Part shown: in pieces, positions 45,266 to 54,668 of the stretch
How the letters are laid out: every line of letters begins with the position of its first letter
Numbering within the stretch: the stretch's first letter is position 1
Assembly (NCBI RefSeq): GCF_026167665.1
Contig: NZ_CP098740.1
Location: forward strand, 868,001 to 932,000
Reading direction: 5' to 3'
Length of the DNA stretch: 64,000 nt
Source of the DNA: Streptomyces drozdowiczii
GTDB taxonomy: Bacteria; Actinomycetota; Actinomycetes; Streptomycetales; Streptomycetaceae
Translations under genes and position numbers: made by a program
The notes under the pieces: model-generated
What the model was told of the DNA's origin: nothing
Database searches by the model: none
What the model saw: only the letters and a program-made list of their open reading frames with translations

Positions 45266-46516
45266 TCAGCGCGGTGCGTCGAGGGCTGCTCGGAAAATGC
45301 TCAGCGCTGCCGCGATGTGCGGCAATTCGAGCGGGTCCGGGGCGGTGAGCGCCTCGGCCTGGCGCTCCGGGTCCGTGCCGAGGAGCGAGCCGGTGCCCAG
45401 GCGGACCCGGAGCGCGCCGAGTTCGTCGCCGAAGCGGTGGCCGCCGGGGGCCGGGGTGCCGAGCCGGGCGGACAGGAACTCCTCCAGTTCGAGGGAGTCG
45501 GTGACGCCCCGGGCGGCGAGCCGGGAGCGGAGCGGGCCGAGGTCCGCGTAGAGGTGGCGGCCGGCCTGCGGGGGCCGGGCGAGGGCGCCCCAGCCGAGGA
45601 CGGCGCGGTGGGCCTCGGCGGCGAGCCGGGCGTGCAGGGCGGCGGCGCGGCGGGCGCGTTCGGTGACGGCGTCCGGTTCGCGCAGCGCGTGGGCGGCGGC
45701 CGTCGCGACCGGTCCGGCGACGGAGGCGCCGAGCGCGGTGAGGACGTCGAGCGTACGGGCGTGGCGGGCGGCGGCGCGCGCGGTGTCCGGGAACCGGGCG
45801 ACGGCGACCGGCCAGGCGGCCGGGGTCAGCGCGCCGTAGAGGCCGGAGACCACCGTGACGTCGTCGGGGCACATCTCGGCCGGGCTGACCAGGACCGTGT
45901 CGTGCGGGCGGTGCAGGGTGTCGCGCCAGGTCTCGTCGCTGACGATGTGCAGCCCCTCGTCCACGGCGGCCTCGCACGCCTCGCGCACGAGTTCCGGCGC
46001 GGCGACCGTGGCGGTGGGGTCGTCGGCCGCCGAGAGCAGCAGCAGCCGGGGCCGGCCGCCCTCGGCGCGGACCCGCCGCACGGTTTCGAGGAGGGCGTAC
46101 GGGTCGGGCACTCCGCCGCACTCGGCGGGCGTGGGGACCTGGTAGGCGGGGCGGCCGAGCAGCCTGGCCTGCGGGATCCAGGAGGCGGGGCAGGGGCGCG
46201 GCAGCAGGACGTCCCCGCCGTGCGCGGCGATCAGGGCGAGCAGCAGCGGTGCGGTGCCGGGGGCGGCGGCGACGCGCTCGGGGCCGCCGTGCAGTCCGCG
46301 CCGGTCCCAGTAGGCGCAGGCGGCCTCGCGGAGCGCGGCCGATCCGCCGGCGGGCTGGGGCGCGGCGTCGCGCGCGGCGGCGGCCAGCACCTCGGCCAGC
46401 TCGGGGAGGACGGGCAGTCCCGGCCAGGGGGCCGGCGGCCCGTACCGTACGGGGCCCCGGTCCTCCCGGACCGTGTCCGTGCCGCGTTCGTGCGGCCCGT
46501 TCCGCTCCCGGCCCAT
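45266..46516 (-). CDS. PLP-dependent aminotransferase, class I/II
   Basis: 416-residue fold-type I aminotransferase-like protein. Recognisable regions are the N-terminal ALREAACAYWDRRGL, the PLP-contact strand LLLLSAADDPTATV and HIVSDETWRDTL. The usual Lys of the PLP Schiff base should fall near VVSGLYGALTPAAWPVAVARF, where no lysine is present in a typical SxSK position. It may therefore be a catalytically altered or non-PLP relative. AAGGAGG lies 5 bases before ATG 46516. Function unknown. Confidence 0.8.
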   Translation of the reverse strand: MGRERNGPHERGTDTVREDRGPVRYGPPAPWPGLPVLPELAEVLAAAARDAAPQPAGGSAALREAACAYWDRRGLHGGPERVAAAPGTAPLLLALIAAHGGDVLLPRPCPASWIPQARLLGRPAYQVPTPAECGGVPDPYALLETVRRVRAEGGRPRLLLLSAADDPTATVAAPELVREACEAAVDEGLHIVSDETWRDTLHRPHDTVLVSPAEMCPDDVTVVSGLYGALTPAAWPVAVARFPDTARAAARHARTLDVLTALGASVAGPVATAAAHALREPDAVTERARRAAALHARLAAEAHRAVLGWGALARPPQAGRHLYADLGPLRSRLAARGVTDSLELEEFLSARLGTPAPGGHRFGDELGALRVRLGTGSLLGTDPERQAEALTAPDPLELPHIAAALSIFRAALDAPR

Positions 46517-46725
46517 CGGGCCTCCTTCGCCGTCCGCCCTCCGGACCTTTATACGAGGGAACGGGGCGGGGCGCCTTCGCTGACCGGGCTCACCCCGTGC
46601 TCCGGCCGGGGCCGAGACGGGAGCGCGCGGCGACGACCGGTCGCGGCCGGGCTGTTCGGCGTACCGGCTGCCCCGCTGGTGGGTGCGTACGCCCCGCCTT
46701 CGGCGCGGCTGCTGGTTCGGGGCGG

Positions 46726-46740
46726 GGATACGGGGTATCC
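46726..46740. promoter_or_regulatory. GGATAC-N3-GTATCC dyad before the PAP2/kinase gene
   Basis: A perfect 6+6 inverted repeat ends 8 bases before ATG 46749. It could be an operator or part of the promoter. There is no good Shine-Dalgarno sequence. The rest of the 232-base gap shows no gene. Confidence 0.35.
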
Positions 46741-46748
46741 GCTGTCGC

Positions 46749-48242
46749 ATGTCGTCAGCGAGCAATGCTTCCGTCCCGTCCCGGGTCTCCGGGCTGCGCG
46801 ACCGGTTCCACCGGCGCGATCTCGCCGTGTTCCAGAATCTGGCCCAGCGGAACTGGCCGGCTGCGGGGCCGGTGCTGCCCCGCCTGAGCCGCAGCGCCAA
46901 TCACGGGCTGCTGTGGTTCGGGGCGGCGGCCGGCATGGCCGCCTTCGGGGCAGTGCCCGGGCCCGGCGGGCCGCGCTGCGGGGCATCGCCTCGCTCGCGG
47001 TGGCGTCGGCCGCGATCAACACGGTGGGCAAGGGCGCGGTCCGCAGGCAGCGGCCGATCCTGGACGCCGTGCCGGTGATACGGCAGCTGAAGCGGCAGCC
47101 GGTGACCACGTCGTTCCCGTCCGGGCACGCGGCGTCGGCCGCCGCCTTCGCGACCGGGGTCGCCCTCGAGTCGCGGGGCTGGGGGCGGTCGTGGCGCCCG
47201 TCGCGCTGTCCGTGGCCGCGTCCCGTGTGTACACCGGGGTGCACTACCCGAGCGATGTGCTGGCCGGGGCGGCGCTGGGCGTGGGGGCGGCGTTCGCCCT
47301 GCGCGGGGTGATACCGACGAGGGGGCAGCTGCCCGCGCCGGGCAGACCGCCGGCCGACGCGCCCGCCCTGCCCGAGGGCCGGGGCCTGGTGGTGGTCGCC
47401 AACCAGGAGTCGGGGACGGCGACCGCGACGGCCGCGCTGATCCGTAACGCGCTGCCGGAGGCGGAGATCGTGGAGTGCGCGCCCGGCCGGCTCGCCTCGG
47501 AGCTGGCGCAGGCGGCGGACCGGTGCACGGCGCTGGGGGTGTGCGGCGGGGACGGCACGGTCAACCTGGCGGCGTCCGTGGCGGTGGAGCACGAGGTGCC
47601 GCTCGCGGTGTTCCCCGGGGGACCCTCAACCACTTCGCGTACGACCTGGGCATCGAGACCGTCGCCGACGCCTGCTCCGCGCTCACCACCGGCACCGCGG
47701 TGCGGACGGACGTGGGCCGGTTCCGGCCCGGGCCCGAGGGCGCCGACGGCTACTTCCTGAACGCCTTCAGCCTGGGCGTGTATCCGGAGCTGGTGCGGAT
47801 GCGGGAGCGCTGGTCGCCCCGGATCGGCGGGTGGCCCGCGGGGGTGCTCGCGGCCCTGCACGTCCTGCGCGGCGAACGCCCCCTGGAGGCCGAACTCCAG
47901 GGCCGGTGCCGCCCGTTGTGGCTGCTGTTCGTCGGCAACGGCCTGTTCCAGCGGGTGGGCCCGGCGCCGGGGCGGCGGCACAACCTCGCGGACGGGCTGC
48001 TGGACGTCCGCGTGGTGCACGGCGGCCGGACGCCGGGGCTGAGGCTGCTCGCGGCGGCGGTCGCGGGGCCGCTGACCCGCTCCCCCATGCACGCGGCGGT
48101 CCGCCGGCAGCGGGTGCGGATCTCCGGCCTGAAGCCGGGGACTCCGTACGCGTACGACGGTGAAGTGGCGCACAGCGAATCGGAGTTGCTGATCGACAAG
48201 CTGCCGGAGGCGCTGACGGTGTACTGCCCGAGGCCGAGGTAG
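46749..48242 (+). pseudogene. PAP2 phosphatase/diacylglycerol kinase fusion, broken by three frameshifts
   Basis: The pieces, in order, are an N-terminal part (DLAVFQNLAQRNWP, frame 1), the PAP2 core (GKGAVRRQRP, TTSFPSGHAASAAAFATG, then SRVYTGVHYPSD) and a diacylglycerol/sphingosine kinase catalytic domain (VCGGDGTVNLAASVAV, GGTLNHFAYDLGIET, DGYFLNAFSLG). Adding one G in each of three runs (46947-46950, 47181-47185, 47617-47621) restores one ~498-residue protein with all key motifs. Such fusions dephosphorylate a lipid phosphate and phosphorylate a lipid. Because all motifs are perfect, sequence error is the simplest reading; if real, the gene is dead. Confidence 0.87.
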
Positions 48243-48265
48243 CGGTACCGGGCGGGAAGCACGGC

Positions 48266-48299
48266 AGGGGGCGGTCGACGCGGAGTCGGCCGCCCCTTT
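48266..48299 (+). terminator. Terminator after the PAP2/kinase gene
   Basis: AGGGGGCGGTCGAC pairs with GTCGGCCGCCCCT (two imperfections) and is followed by TTTC. It lies 24 bases after the stop. Confidence 0.65.
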
Positions 48300-48419
48300 C
48301 GCACACCCGGACGCTGTCCACATCGCAAGATACCCATCTCATTATTCGGCAACAGGCCCTACGGTGGACCTACCGATCAGCGCTTTCGCGGTTCGCGTTT
48401 CGAGAGAGGATGCACGGCC

Positions 48420-49229
48420 ATGCCGAAGGAGACCGCCGTCTACACCCACGGCCACCACGAGTCGGTGCTGCGCTCGCACCGGTGGCGCACCGCCGCCAAC
48501 TCCGCCGCCTATCTCGTCGGTGAACTGCGTCCGGGCCTGGACGTGCTGGACGTCGGCTGCGGCCCCGGCACCATCACCGCGGACCTGGCCGCGCTGGTCG
48601 CCCCGGGCCGGGTGACCGCCGTCGACACCACCGACGAGATCCTGGCCCAGGCCGCCGAGGTGGCCGCCGAACGCGGCGTGGACAACGTGGAGTTCGCCGT
48701 GGCGGACGTCCACGCCCTGGACTACCCCGACGACTCGTTCGACGTGGTCCACGCCCATCAGGTCCTCCAGCACGTCGGCGACCCGGTGCAGGCGCTGCGC
48801 GAGATGCGCCGGGTGTGCCGCCCCGGGGGCGTCGTCGCGGCGCGCGACAGCGACTACGCGGCGATGACCTGGTATCCCGAGTCGCCGGGCATGGACCGCT
48901 GGGCGGACCTGTACGGCCGGGTGGCGCGCGGCAACGGCGGCGAGCCGGACGCCGGGCGCCGGATGCTGTCCTGGGCGCGGCAGGCCGGGTTCACCGACAT
49001 CACACCCACGGCGGGCTCCTGGTGTTACGCCACTCCGGAGAACCGGGTCTGGTGGAGCGGGCTGTGGGCCGACCGCACCGTCGGCTCGGCGTACGCGAAG
49101 CTCGCGGTGGACGGCGGGCACGCCACGTCCGAGGAGCTGGCGGAGATCGCCGAGGCGTGGCGCGAGTGGGGCGAGCAGGACGACGGCTGGTTCATGGTGC
49201 CGCACGGCGAGGTGCTCTGCCGGGCCTGA
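48420..49229 (+). CDS. SAM-dependent methyltransferase (UbiE/COQ5-like)
   Basis: 269-residue class I methyltransferase with DVLDVGCGPGTITADLA, VDTTDEI, ADVHALDYPDDSFDVVHAHQ and LREMRRVCRPGGVVAARD. Probably small-molecule; substrate unknown. GAGAGGA lies 8 bases before ATG 48420. The region before it (48300-48419) includes TACGGT at about 48359 as a possible -10. Confidence 0.9.
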   Translation: MPKETAVYTHGHHESVLRSHRWRTAANSAAYLVGELRPGLDVLDVGCGPGTITADLAALVAPGRVTAVDTTDEILAQAAEVAAERGVDNVEFAVADVHALDYPDDSFDVVHAHQVLQHVGDPVQALREMRRVCRPGGVVAARDSDYAAMTWYPESPGMDRWADLYGRVARGNGGEPDAGRRMLSWARQAGFTDITPTAGSWCYATPENRVWWSGLWADRTVGSAYAKLAVDGGHATSEELAEIAEAWREWGEQDDGWFMVPHGEVLCRA

Positions 49230-49288
49230 GCGCACGGCCGGGACCGAATGGATCACATGGCGGCGGGCCGCCAACTAACCTAGCCGCC

Positions 49289-49642
49289 ATGGAGATCCTG
49301 GGAACCACGCTGCGTATCTGCGTCGACGACCTGGAGGCCGCGGTCGCCTTCTACGAGCGGCTGACCGGCGCTCGGGCGCTCCGCTTCGAGCGCGGCGGGG
49401 TGTCCGTCGCCGCGATCAGCTGCTTCCTGCTGATGAGCGGCCCCGAATCGGAGCTGGAGATCCTGCGCAAGGTCACCGCGACCATCGCCGTGAAGAACGT
49501 GGACGAGGCCCACGAGTCCCTGACCCGGGTCGGTGCCCGGGTCATCGCGGGCCCGGTCCCGACCCCGGTCGGCCGCAACCTGATCGCGGTGCACCCGGAC
49601 GGCTCGGTCTTCGAGTACGTCGACCGCAACCTGCCGGTCTAG
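49289..49642 (+). CDS. VOC-family (glyoxalase/bleomycin resistance fold) protein
   Basis: 117-residue VOC protein with one beta-alpha-beta-beta-beta pair: LRICVDDLEAAVAFYERLTG and IAVHPDGSVFEYVDR. Could be a lyase, dioxygenase or binding protein; too short to decide. TAACCT at 49276-49281 is 7 bases before the ATG and there is no ribosome site (leaderless type). Its stop overlaps the convergent kinase gene stop by 4 bases. Confidence 0.88.
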   Translation: MEILGTTLRICVDDLEAAVAFYERLTGARALRFERGGVSVAAISCFLLMSGPESELEILRKVTATIAVKNVDEAHESLTRVGARVIAGPVPTPVGRNLIAVHPDGSVFEYVDRNLPV

Positions 49643-50172
49643 GGCCTTGCCCGCTCCAGCACCAGGCCGGCCAGTTCGGCGGTGGGCAGCTCGCCGTCCA
49701 GCACCACGGTGTCCTCGCGCAGGCTGCCCACCGCCGCCACGCACTCGGCGATCCGCGCCTTCCCCCAGCGCCGCGCCGCCTCGTCGCGCTCCGGATCGTC
49801 CGGCAGCAACACCCGGTCGTGCAGCCGCTGTTCGAGTACGGGGGCGGAGACGTTCAGGAAGAAGTGGTGGACCGGGACGCCCGCCTTCTCCAGGGCCCCG
49901 AAGATCTCGTCGGCGTACTGCCTGCGGACCACGGTCATCGGCGCGAGGACCGGCCGGCCGTACTCCTCCACCAGCCCCTGGGCCAGCGAGGCCACCTGCC
50001 TGCGCCACAGCGGGATGTTCTGGAAGTCGCCGCCCGGCACCTCCACGATCTCGCGCAGCAGGAAGCCGACGTTCTCCGGGTCGAAGACCAGCGCCTCCGG
50101 CAGTCTGCGGTGCACTTCGGTGACCAGCGTGGTCTTGCCGCTGCCGAAGGCTCCGTTGATCCAGATGATCAT
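49639..50172 (-). CDS. P-loop NTPase/kinase (AAA_18/zeta-like)
   Basis: 177-residue small kinase with N-terminal Walker A INGAFGSGKTTL (residues 5-16), a DPENVGFLLRE segment and a lid-like region HDRVLLPDDPERDEAARRWG. It resembles shikimate/gluconate-kinase and zeta-toxin folds, but no antitoxin gene is adjacent, so a toxin role is not supported. It is 15 bases after the DUF5107 gene and likely in the same operon. Confidence 0.85.
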   Translation of the reverse strand: MIIWINGAFGSGKTTLVTEVHRRLPEALVFDPENVGFLLREIVEVPGGDFQNIPLWRRQVASLAQGLVEEYGRPVLAPMTVVRRQYADEIFGALEKAGVPVHHFFLNVSAPVLEQRLHDRVLLPDDPERDEAARRWGKARIAECVAAVGSLREDTVVLDGELPTAELAGLVLERARP

Positions 50173-50187
50173 GTCGTGCTTCTCCTG

Positions 50188-52155
50188 TCAGGTACGCGGG
50201 CGCATCCGGTAGTTGTACGCGTCCGGCAGCGGTTCGTCCGTGAGCCGGTGCCACACCTCCTCCAGGATCTCCGCGCCCTCGCGGAGGTCCGCGACCTCGA
50301 AGCCCGCGTCGAACACCGCCTTCGCGGCGTCCTTCCGGCCCTCCGCGATCAGCAACTGGGCCTCCAGCAGCCGGAACCGGCCGCGCGCCCGGACCTCCGG
50401 GGGCAGCCCCTGCCACGCCGTGCGGGCGGCCTCGGCGCGCCCCGCCGTGAGCAGCGCCTCGATCGCCTCCCGGCCCAGCGCGGCGGTGGCGGTGGTCCAT
50501 GCCCCGTCGCCGTCGGTGCGCTCGGCGCACAGCCCGTCGAACGCCTCCGCGTAGTACTCGGCGGCCAGTTCGCGCTGGCCGCTCACCAGGGCGGCGACGG
50601 CCAGGCAGCGCAGCAGCGGCCAGCGCGAGCCGGCCGTGGCCAGACCGCGTTCCCAGCTGCGGACCGCCTGCGCGCGGTCGCCGGCGTGCCACTGCGCGAT
50701 GCCGAGGTGGTATTCGGTGTGCGGTTCGGCGGGGGCCGTCTCCAGCATGTCCCGCCAGTGCCAGGAGACCAGGGCGGGCCCGGGGACCGCCCCCCGGGGG
50801 CCGGGGAAGGTGCCCTGGTCCAGCAGTGCGAGCCAGGGGGCCTGCTCCTCGCCCAGCGTGTCGTCGGTGAACGGGGTGCCGGGCAGCTTGTACCGGCCGC
50901 GCCGGACCTCCAGGGCGCCCCAGCCGGAGCCGGTGGCGAGGCGTTCGCCCGGTTCGACGTCGGCGTGGGCCCGCCAGGCGTCGTAGGCGGCGTCCACGTC
51001 GGCGCGCGGCAGGGCGTCCGCGAGCCGCTGCTCCGTCTCGGCGCGGGCGGCCGCCCAGTCGGCGCCGTGCACGGCGGCGGGGTCGGCGGCGAGCGGCCCG
51101 TACGACTCCAGCCAGCTGAACTCGCCGCCGGGTTCCAGCGGGACGTGCTCCAGCTGGGTGCGGGCCAGTCCGGCCTGGATCTCCGCGTAGCCGCCGGTGC
51201 CGGGCTCGGTGAGCCATTCCTGCCAGCGCCGCCCGCCGCGCCCGCTGCCCCAGAGGAACAGCTTGCGGCCCCGCAGCAGGTCGGTGGAGGTCTGGACGAG
51301 GCCGCGGCCCTCCTCGTCCAGGGAGGCGATCCAGCGGCGGGCGCCGTCGGGCACCTCGTAGAAGTAGTCGGCGGGGTATTCGCTGCGCGTCGGGTACGTG
51401 CGGTCGGTGCCGCCGCTCTCGGGGACCGGGACCCGGGTCAGGGCGCGCTCGTACCCGAAGTGCCACGCCTCGTCGGCCGGGGCGAGCACCCGGGTGCGCG
51501 CGTCCTCGGGGACGGCGATGTTGGACCACCAGTAGACGGGCGCGGGCTGCTCGTGCGGGTTGCGTATCCGTACGCCGACGTGCAGGAACGCGGAGTCGTC
51601 CGGGAGCCACAGGTCCACCTGGAACGGCAGGTCGCGCAGCCGCTCCCACTCCCAGAGCCGGACCATCTCGCCGCCGTCGGGCGCCGGGACGAGCGCCGCG
51701 TGCACCGGGGCGCACGAGAGCGTGGTGTGCCCGGTCGCGCCGATGTTCCACTCGATGCCGCCGGAGAACCACGCGCCGTTGAGCGCGAAGTCGGCGGGCT
51801 GGAGGACCGGGTTGGTGTAGACGAGGTCGCGGCCGGCCGGCTTGTGGACGAGGGAGTGGATACGGCCGCCGAGTCCGGGCAGCACGGTGGCGCGCAGGTG
51901 GTCGTTCTCGATGACGATCGCGTCGAGGTCCGTGGGGGTGCGCTCGCGACCGTAGCCGTCGAGGAGGCGGACGGGCAGGACGGTGGTCAGCGGGGCGTGG
52001 CCGAGCTGGCGGGCCATGTCGCGCGGGAGCCCGGCCCGGTCCCGGTCGTCGATGACGTGCGTCTCGTCCAGTGGCCGCAGCGCGGGCAGCGGGTTCTCCG
52101 GCCCGGTCGCCGCCGCGGGCAGGGTCAGGACGGCACGTCGTACGGTGGTGGCCAA
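50188..52155 (-). CDS. DUF5107 domain protein with C-terminal TPR region
   Basis: 655-residue protein: an N-terminal galactose-mutarotase-like DUF5107 domain (LDAIVIENDHLRATVLPGLGGRIHSL, VYWWSNIAVPEDARTRV) and a helical TPR-like C-terminal half (WHAGDRAQAVRSWERGLA). Probably acts on or binds carbohydrates; exact reaction unknown. I chose TTG 52155 because GAGG lies 5 bases upstream and the family N-terminus begins there; the open frame continues to 52314 without similarity. Confidence 0.86.
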   Translation of the reverse strand: MATTVRRAVLTLPAAATGPENPLPALRPLDETHVIDDRDRAGLPRDMARQLGHAPLTTVLPVRLLDGYGRERTPTDLDAIVIENDHLRATVLPGLGGRIHSLVHKPAGRDLVYTNPVLQPADFALNGAWFSGGIEWNIGATGHTTLSCAPVHAALVPAPDGGEMVRLWEWERLRDLPFQVDLWLPDDSAFLHVGVRIRNPHEQPAPVYWWSNIAVPEDARTRVLAPADEAWHFGYERALTRVPVPESGGTDRTYPTRSEYPADYFYEVPDGARRWIASLDEEGRGLVQTSTDLLRGRKLFLWGSGRGGRRWQEWLTEPGTGGYAEIQAGLARTQLEHVPLEPGGEFSWLESYGPLAADPAAVHGADWAAARAETEQRLADALPRADVDAAYDAWRAHADVEPGERLATGSGWGALEVRRGRYKLPGTPFTDDTLGEEQAPWLALLDQGTFPGPRGAVPGPALVSWHWRDMLETAPAEPHTEYHLGIAQWHAGDRAQAVRSWERGLATAGSRWPLLRCLAVAALVSGQRELAAEYYAEAFDGLCAERTDGDGAWTTATAALGREAIEALLTAGRAEAARTAWQGLPPEVRARGRFRLLEAQLLIAEGRKDAAKAVFDAGFEVADLREGAEILEEVWHRLTDEPLPDAYNYRMRPRT

Positions 52156-52340
52156 GGCAACCTCGCTCCCTCGCGCGGGCCGCCACAGGTCCGGGCGCCC
52201 CCCGATGACCATGGAACACGCCGGTCGCCGCCCCGACAAGGGGTGTCTCGGCGCCCGGAATTCCGTTTCCGTCCCGCTCACCTCCCCCGTACGCTCGCTG
52301 CGGACACCGGACACGGCGGGCGAGAGGGACAGCGCGACAG

Positions 52341-52676
52341 ATGAGTACGCAGCACACCTACCGGGTGATCGTGCGCGGCACGTTCGAGGATCTGACGGAC
52401 GCGGCGCGGCAGCGGCTGCTGGCCGAGGTCGAGGAGCACGGTCTCGCGGCGATGCAGTTCACCGAGGAGGGGTCGCTCACCTACGACCGGGTCCTCAAGC
52501 ACTTCAGCTTCCGCTATGTGGTCGTCTCGGACGCCGAGGACGGCGAGGAGATGGCCGGTGCCATCGCCGAGGACCGGGCGCAGACGGCGCTGCGCGAGGC
52601 GGGGTACGGGCACGGCGAGCTTCGGTCCACGGCGACGGACATGGACACGATGAAGATCAACTACAAGCGGCGGTGA
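52341..52676 (+). CDS. DUF6204-family small protein
   Basis: 111-residue conserved actinobacterial protein (DUF6204 as I recall it). It begins MSTQHTYRVIVRGTFEDLTD and is predicted alpha/beta with no signal or membrane part. Function unknown. Divergent from the DUF5107 gene; followed after 109 bases by transketolase. Confidence 0.82.
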   Translation: MSTQHTYRVIVRGTFEDLTDAARQRLLAEVEEHGLAAMQFTEEGSLTYDRVLKHFSFRYVVVSDAEDGEEMAGAIAEDRAQTALREAGYGHGELRSTATDMDTMKINYKRR

Positions 52677-52785
52677 CACCGGGCCGGGCGCCCGATGGAG
52701 GGCAACCTGCCCCCGGAAGGTGATGGACCGCGCGGATTCGGGAACCCGTTCCGTCGTCCCGCCCTCACGCGAAAGGTCCGGCCCC

Positions 52786-54654
52786 ATGACCAGCGAACAG
52801 ACCAGCACGCTCGGCCCCGACAGCGATCTCACCGAGGTCTTCGAGCTCGCCCAGCAGCTGCGGGTGGACTCGGTGCGCGCCAGCACCTCGGCGGGGTCCG
52901 GGCACCCCACGTCCAGCCTGTCGGCGGCCGATCTGATGGCGGTCCTCATGACCCGCCATCTGCGGTACGACTGGAACGCGCCCGAGAACCCGGCCGGCGA
53001 CCACCTGGTCTTCTCCAAGGGCCACGCCTCGCCGCTCCTCTACGCCATGTTCAAGGCGGCCGGTGCCGTCAGCGACGAGGAGCTGATGACGACGTACCGC
53101 CGCTTCGGCCACCGCCTCCAGGGCCACCCCACACCGGAGCTGCCCTGGGTGGACGTGGCGACCGGCTCGCTGGGCCAGGGCATCGCCTACGGGGTGGGCA
53201 TCGCGCTCGCCGGGCGGGACCTGGAGGACCAGCCGTACCGGGTGTGGGTGCTGTGCGGGGACAGCGAGATGGCCGAGGGGTCCGTCTGGGAGGCCCTGGA
53301 CAAGGCCGGCCAGCACAAGCTGGGCAACTTCACCGCGATCATCGACGTCAACCGCCTCGGCCAGTCGGGCCCCACCGAGCTGCAATGGGACACCGACACC
53401 TACGCGCGCCGCGTCGAGGCGTTCGGCTGCCGCGCCCTCGTGGTGGACGGCCACGACCTGACCGAGGTCGACCGGGCCCTGAAGACGGCGGCGGACGGCA
53501 GCGCCCCCACCGTGATCGTCGCGAAGACGGTCAAGGGTCGCGGGGTGAGCGAGGTCGCCGACAAGGAGGGCTGGCACGGCAAGCCGCTGCCCGAGGACCT
53601 GGCCGAGCGCGCGATCGAGGAGCTGGGCGGCGTCCGCGACCTGCGGGTGGAAGGCCCCCGGCCGCCGAAGGCCGCCCCCGCCCCGGCGCGGACCAACGCC
53701 GGCGTGGAGCTGCCGCGCTTCGAGAAGGGCGACGAGATCGCCACCCGGGTCGCCTTCGGCAAGGCGCTCGTCGCACTCGGCGTACGGCCCGACATCGTCG
53801 CCCTGGACGCCGAGGTCGGGAACTCCACCCACTCCGAGGACTTCAAGAAGGCGTACCCGGACCGCTTCTTCCAGACGTACATCGCGGAGCAGCAGATGGT
53901 CGCCGAGGCCGTCGGCATGGCCGTGCGCGGCTTCCGCCCGTACGCGACGACGTTCGCGGCGTTCCTCACCCGGGCGCACGACTTCATCCGCATGGCGGCC
54001 GTCTCGGACATCACGATGGCCCTCTGCGGTACGCACAGCGGGGTGGAGATCGGCGCGGACGGGCCGTCCCAGATGGGCGTCGAGGACCTGGCGATGATGC
54101 GGGCGGTGCGCGGTTCGACCGTGCTCTACCCGAGCGACGCGACCTCGGCCGCGGCCCTCACCGTGGCCATGGCGGACATCGACGGCATCTCGTACCTGCG
54201 CACCACACGCGGCGCCTACCCGGTGCTGTACGGGAGCGAGGAGACGTTCCCCGTGGGCGGGTCCAAGACCCTGCGCCGCGGCGACGACGACCAGGTCACC
54301 CTGGTCAGCGCCGGTGTCACGCTGCACGAGTGCCTGGCCGCCGCCGATCTGCTGGCCAAGCAGGGCGTACGGGCCCGGGTCATCGACCTCTACTCCATCA
54401 AGCCGCTCGACTCCGAGGCGCTGGCCCTGGCGGCCCGGGAGACCGGCGCGCTGGTCGTCGTGGAGGACCACCACCCCGAGGGCGGCATCGGCGAGGCGGT
54501 GCTGTCGTCGCTCGCGGAGTCCGGCAGCCACCCGGGCTTCGTGCACCTCGCCGGGAGCAACCTCCCGGGGTCCGGCACCACGGCGGAGCTGCTCGACGCG
54601 GCGGGGATCTCGCGCACGCACATCGCGGACGCGGCGCGCAGCCTGGTCAAGTAG
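52786..54654 (+). CDS. tkt: Transketolase
   Basis: 622-residue transketolase of the compact, mammalian-like length class. The N-terminal TPP domain has SAGSGHPTSSLSAADLM, TGSLGQGIAYGVGIAL and the GDSEMAEGSVWEAL metal/TPP motif. The middle domain has DAEVGNSTHSEDF and FIAEQQMVAEAVGMA-like YIAEQQMVAEAVG, and the C-terminal domain has VVVEDHHPEGGIGEAV. It transfers two-carbon units between sugar phosphates (pentose phosphate pathway). ATG 52786 has GAAAGG upstream. It is not in the usual tkt-tal operon, so this is likely a second, accessory copy. Confidence 0.94.
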   Translation: MTSEQTSTLGPDSDLTEVFELAQQLRVDSVRASTSAGSGHPTSSLSAADLMAVLMTRHLRYDWNAPENPAGDHLVFSKGHASPLLYAMFKAAGAVSDEELMTTYRRFGHRLQGHPTPELPWVDVATGSLGQGIAYGVGIALAGRDLEDQPYRVWVLCGDSEMAEGSVWEALDKAGQHKLGNFTAIIDVNRLGQSGPTELQWDTDTYARRVEAFGCRALVVDGHDLTEVDRALKTAADGSAPTVIVAKTVKGRGVSEVADKEGWHGKPLPEDLAERAIEELGGVRDLRVEGPRPPKAAPAPARTNAGVELPRFEKGDEIATRVAFGKALVALGVRPDIVALDAEVGNSTHSEDFKKAYPDRFFQTYIAEQQMVAEAVGMAVRGFRPYATTFAAFLTRAHDFIRMAAVSDITMALCGTHSGVEIGADGPSQMGVEDLAMMRAVRGSTVLYPSDATSAAALTVAMADIDGISYLRTTRGAYPVLYGSEETFPVGGSKTLRRGDDDQVTLVSAGVTLHECLAAADLLAKQGVRARVIDLYSIKPLDSEALALAARETGALVVVEDHHPEGGIGEAVLSSLAESGSHPGFVHLAGSNLPGSGTTAELLDAAGISRTHIADAARSLVK

Positions 54655-54668
54655 CCGGCGTCGGGCGG

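Noticed and set aside
49639..50172. Zeta-type toxin
   Set aside because: Fold is similar, but there is no antitoxin-like neighbour and the context is a metabolic operon.
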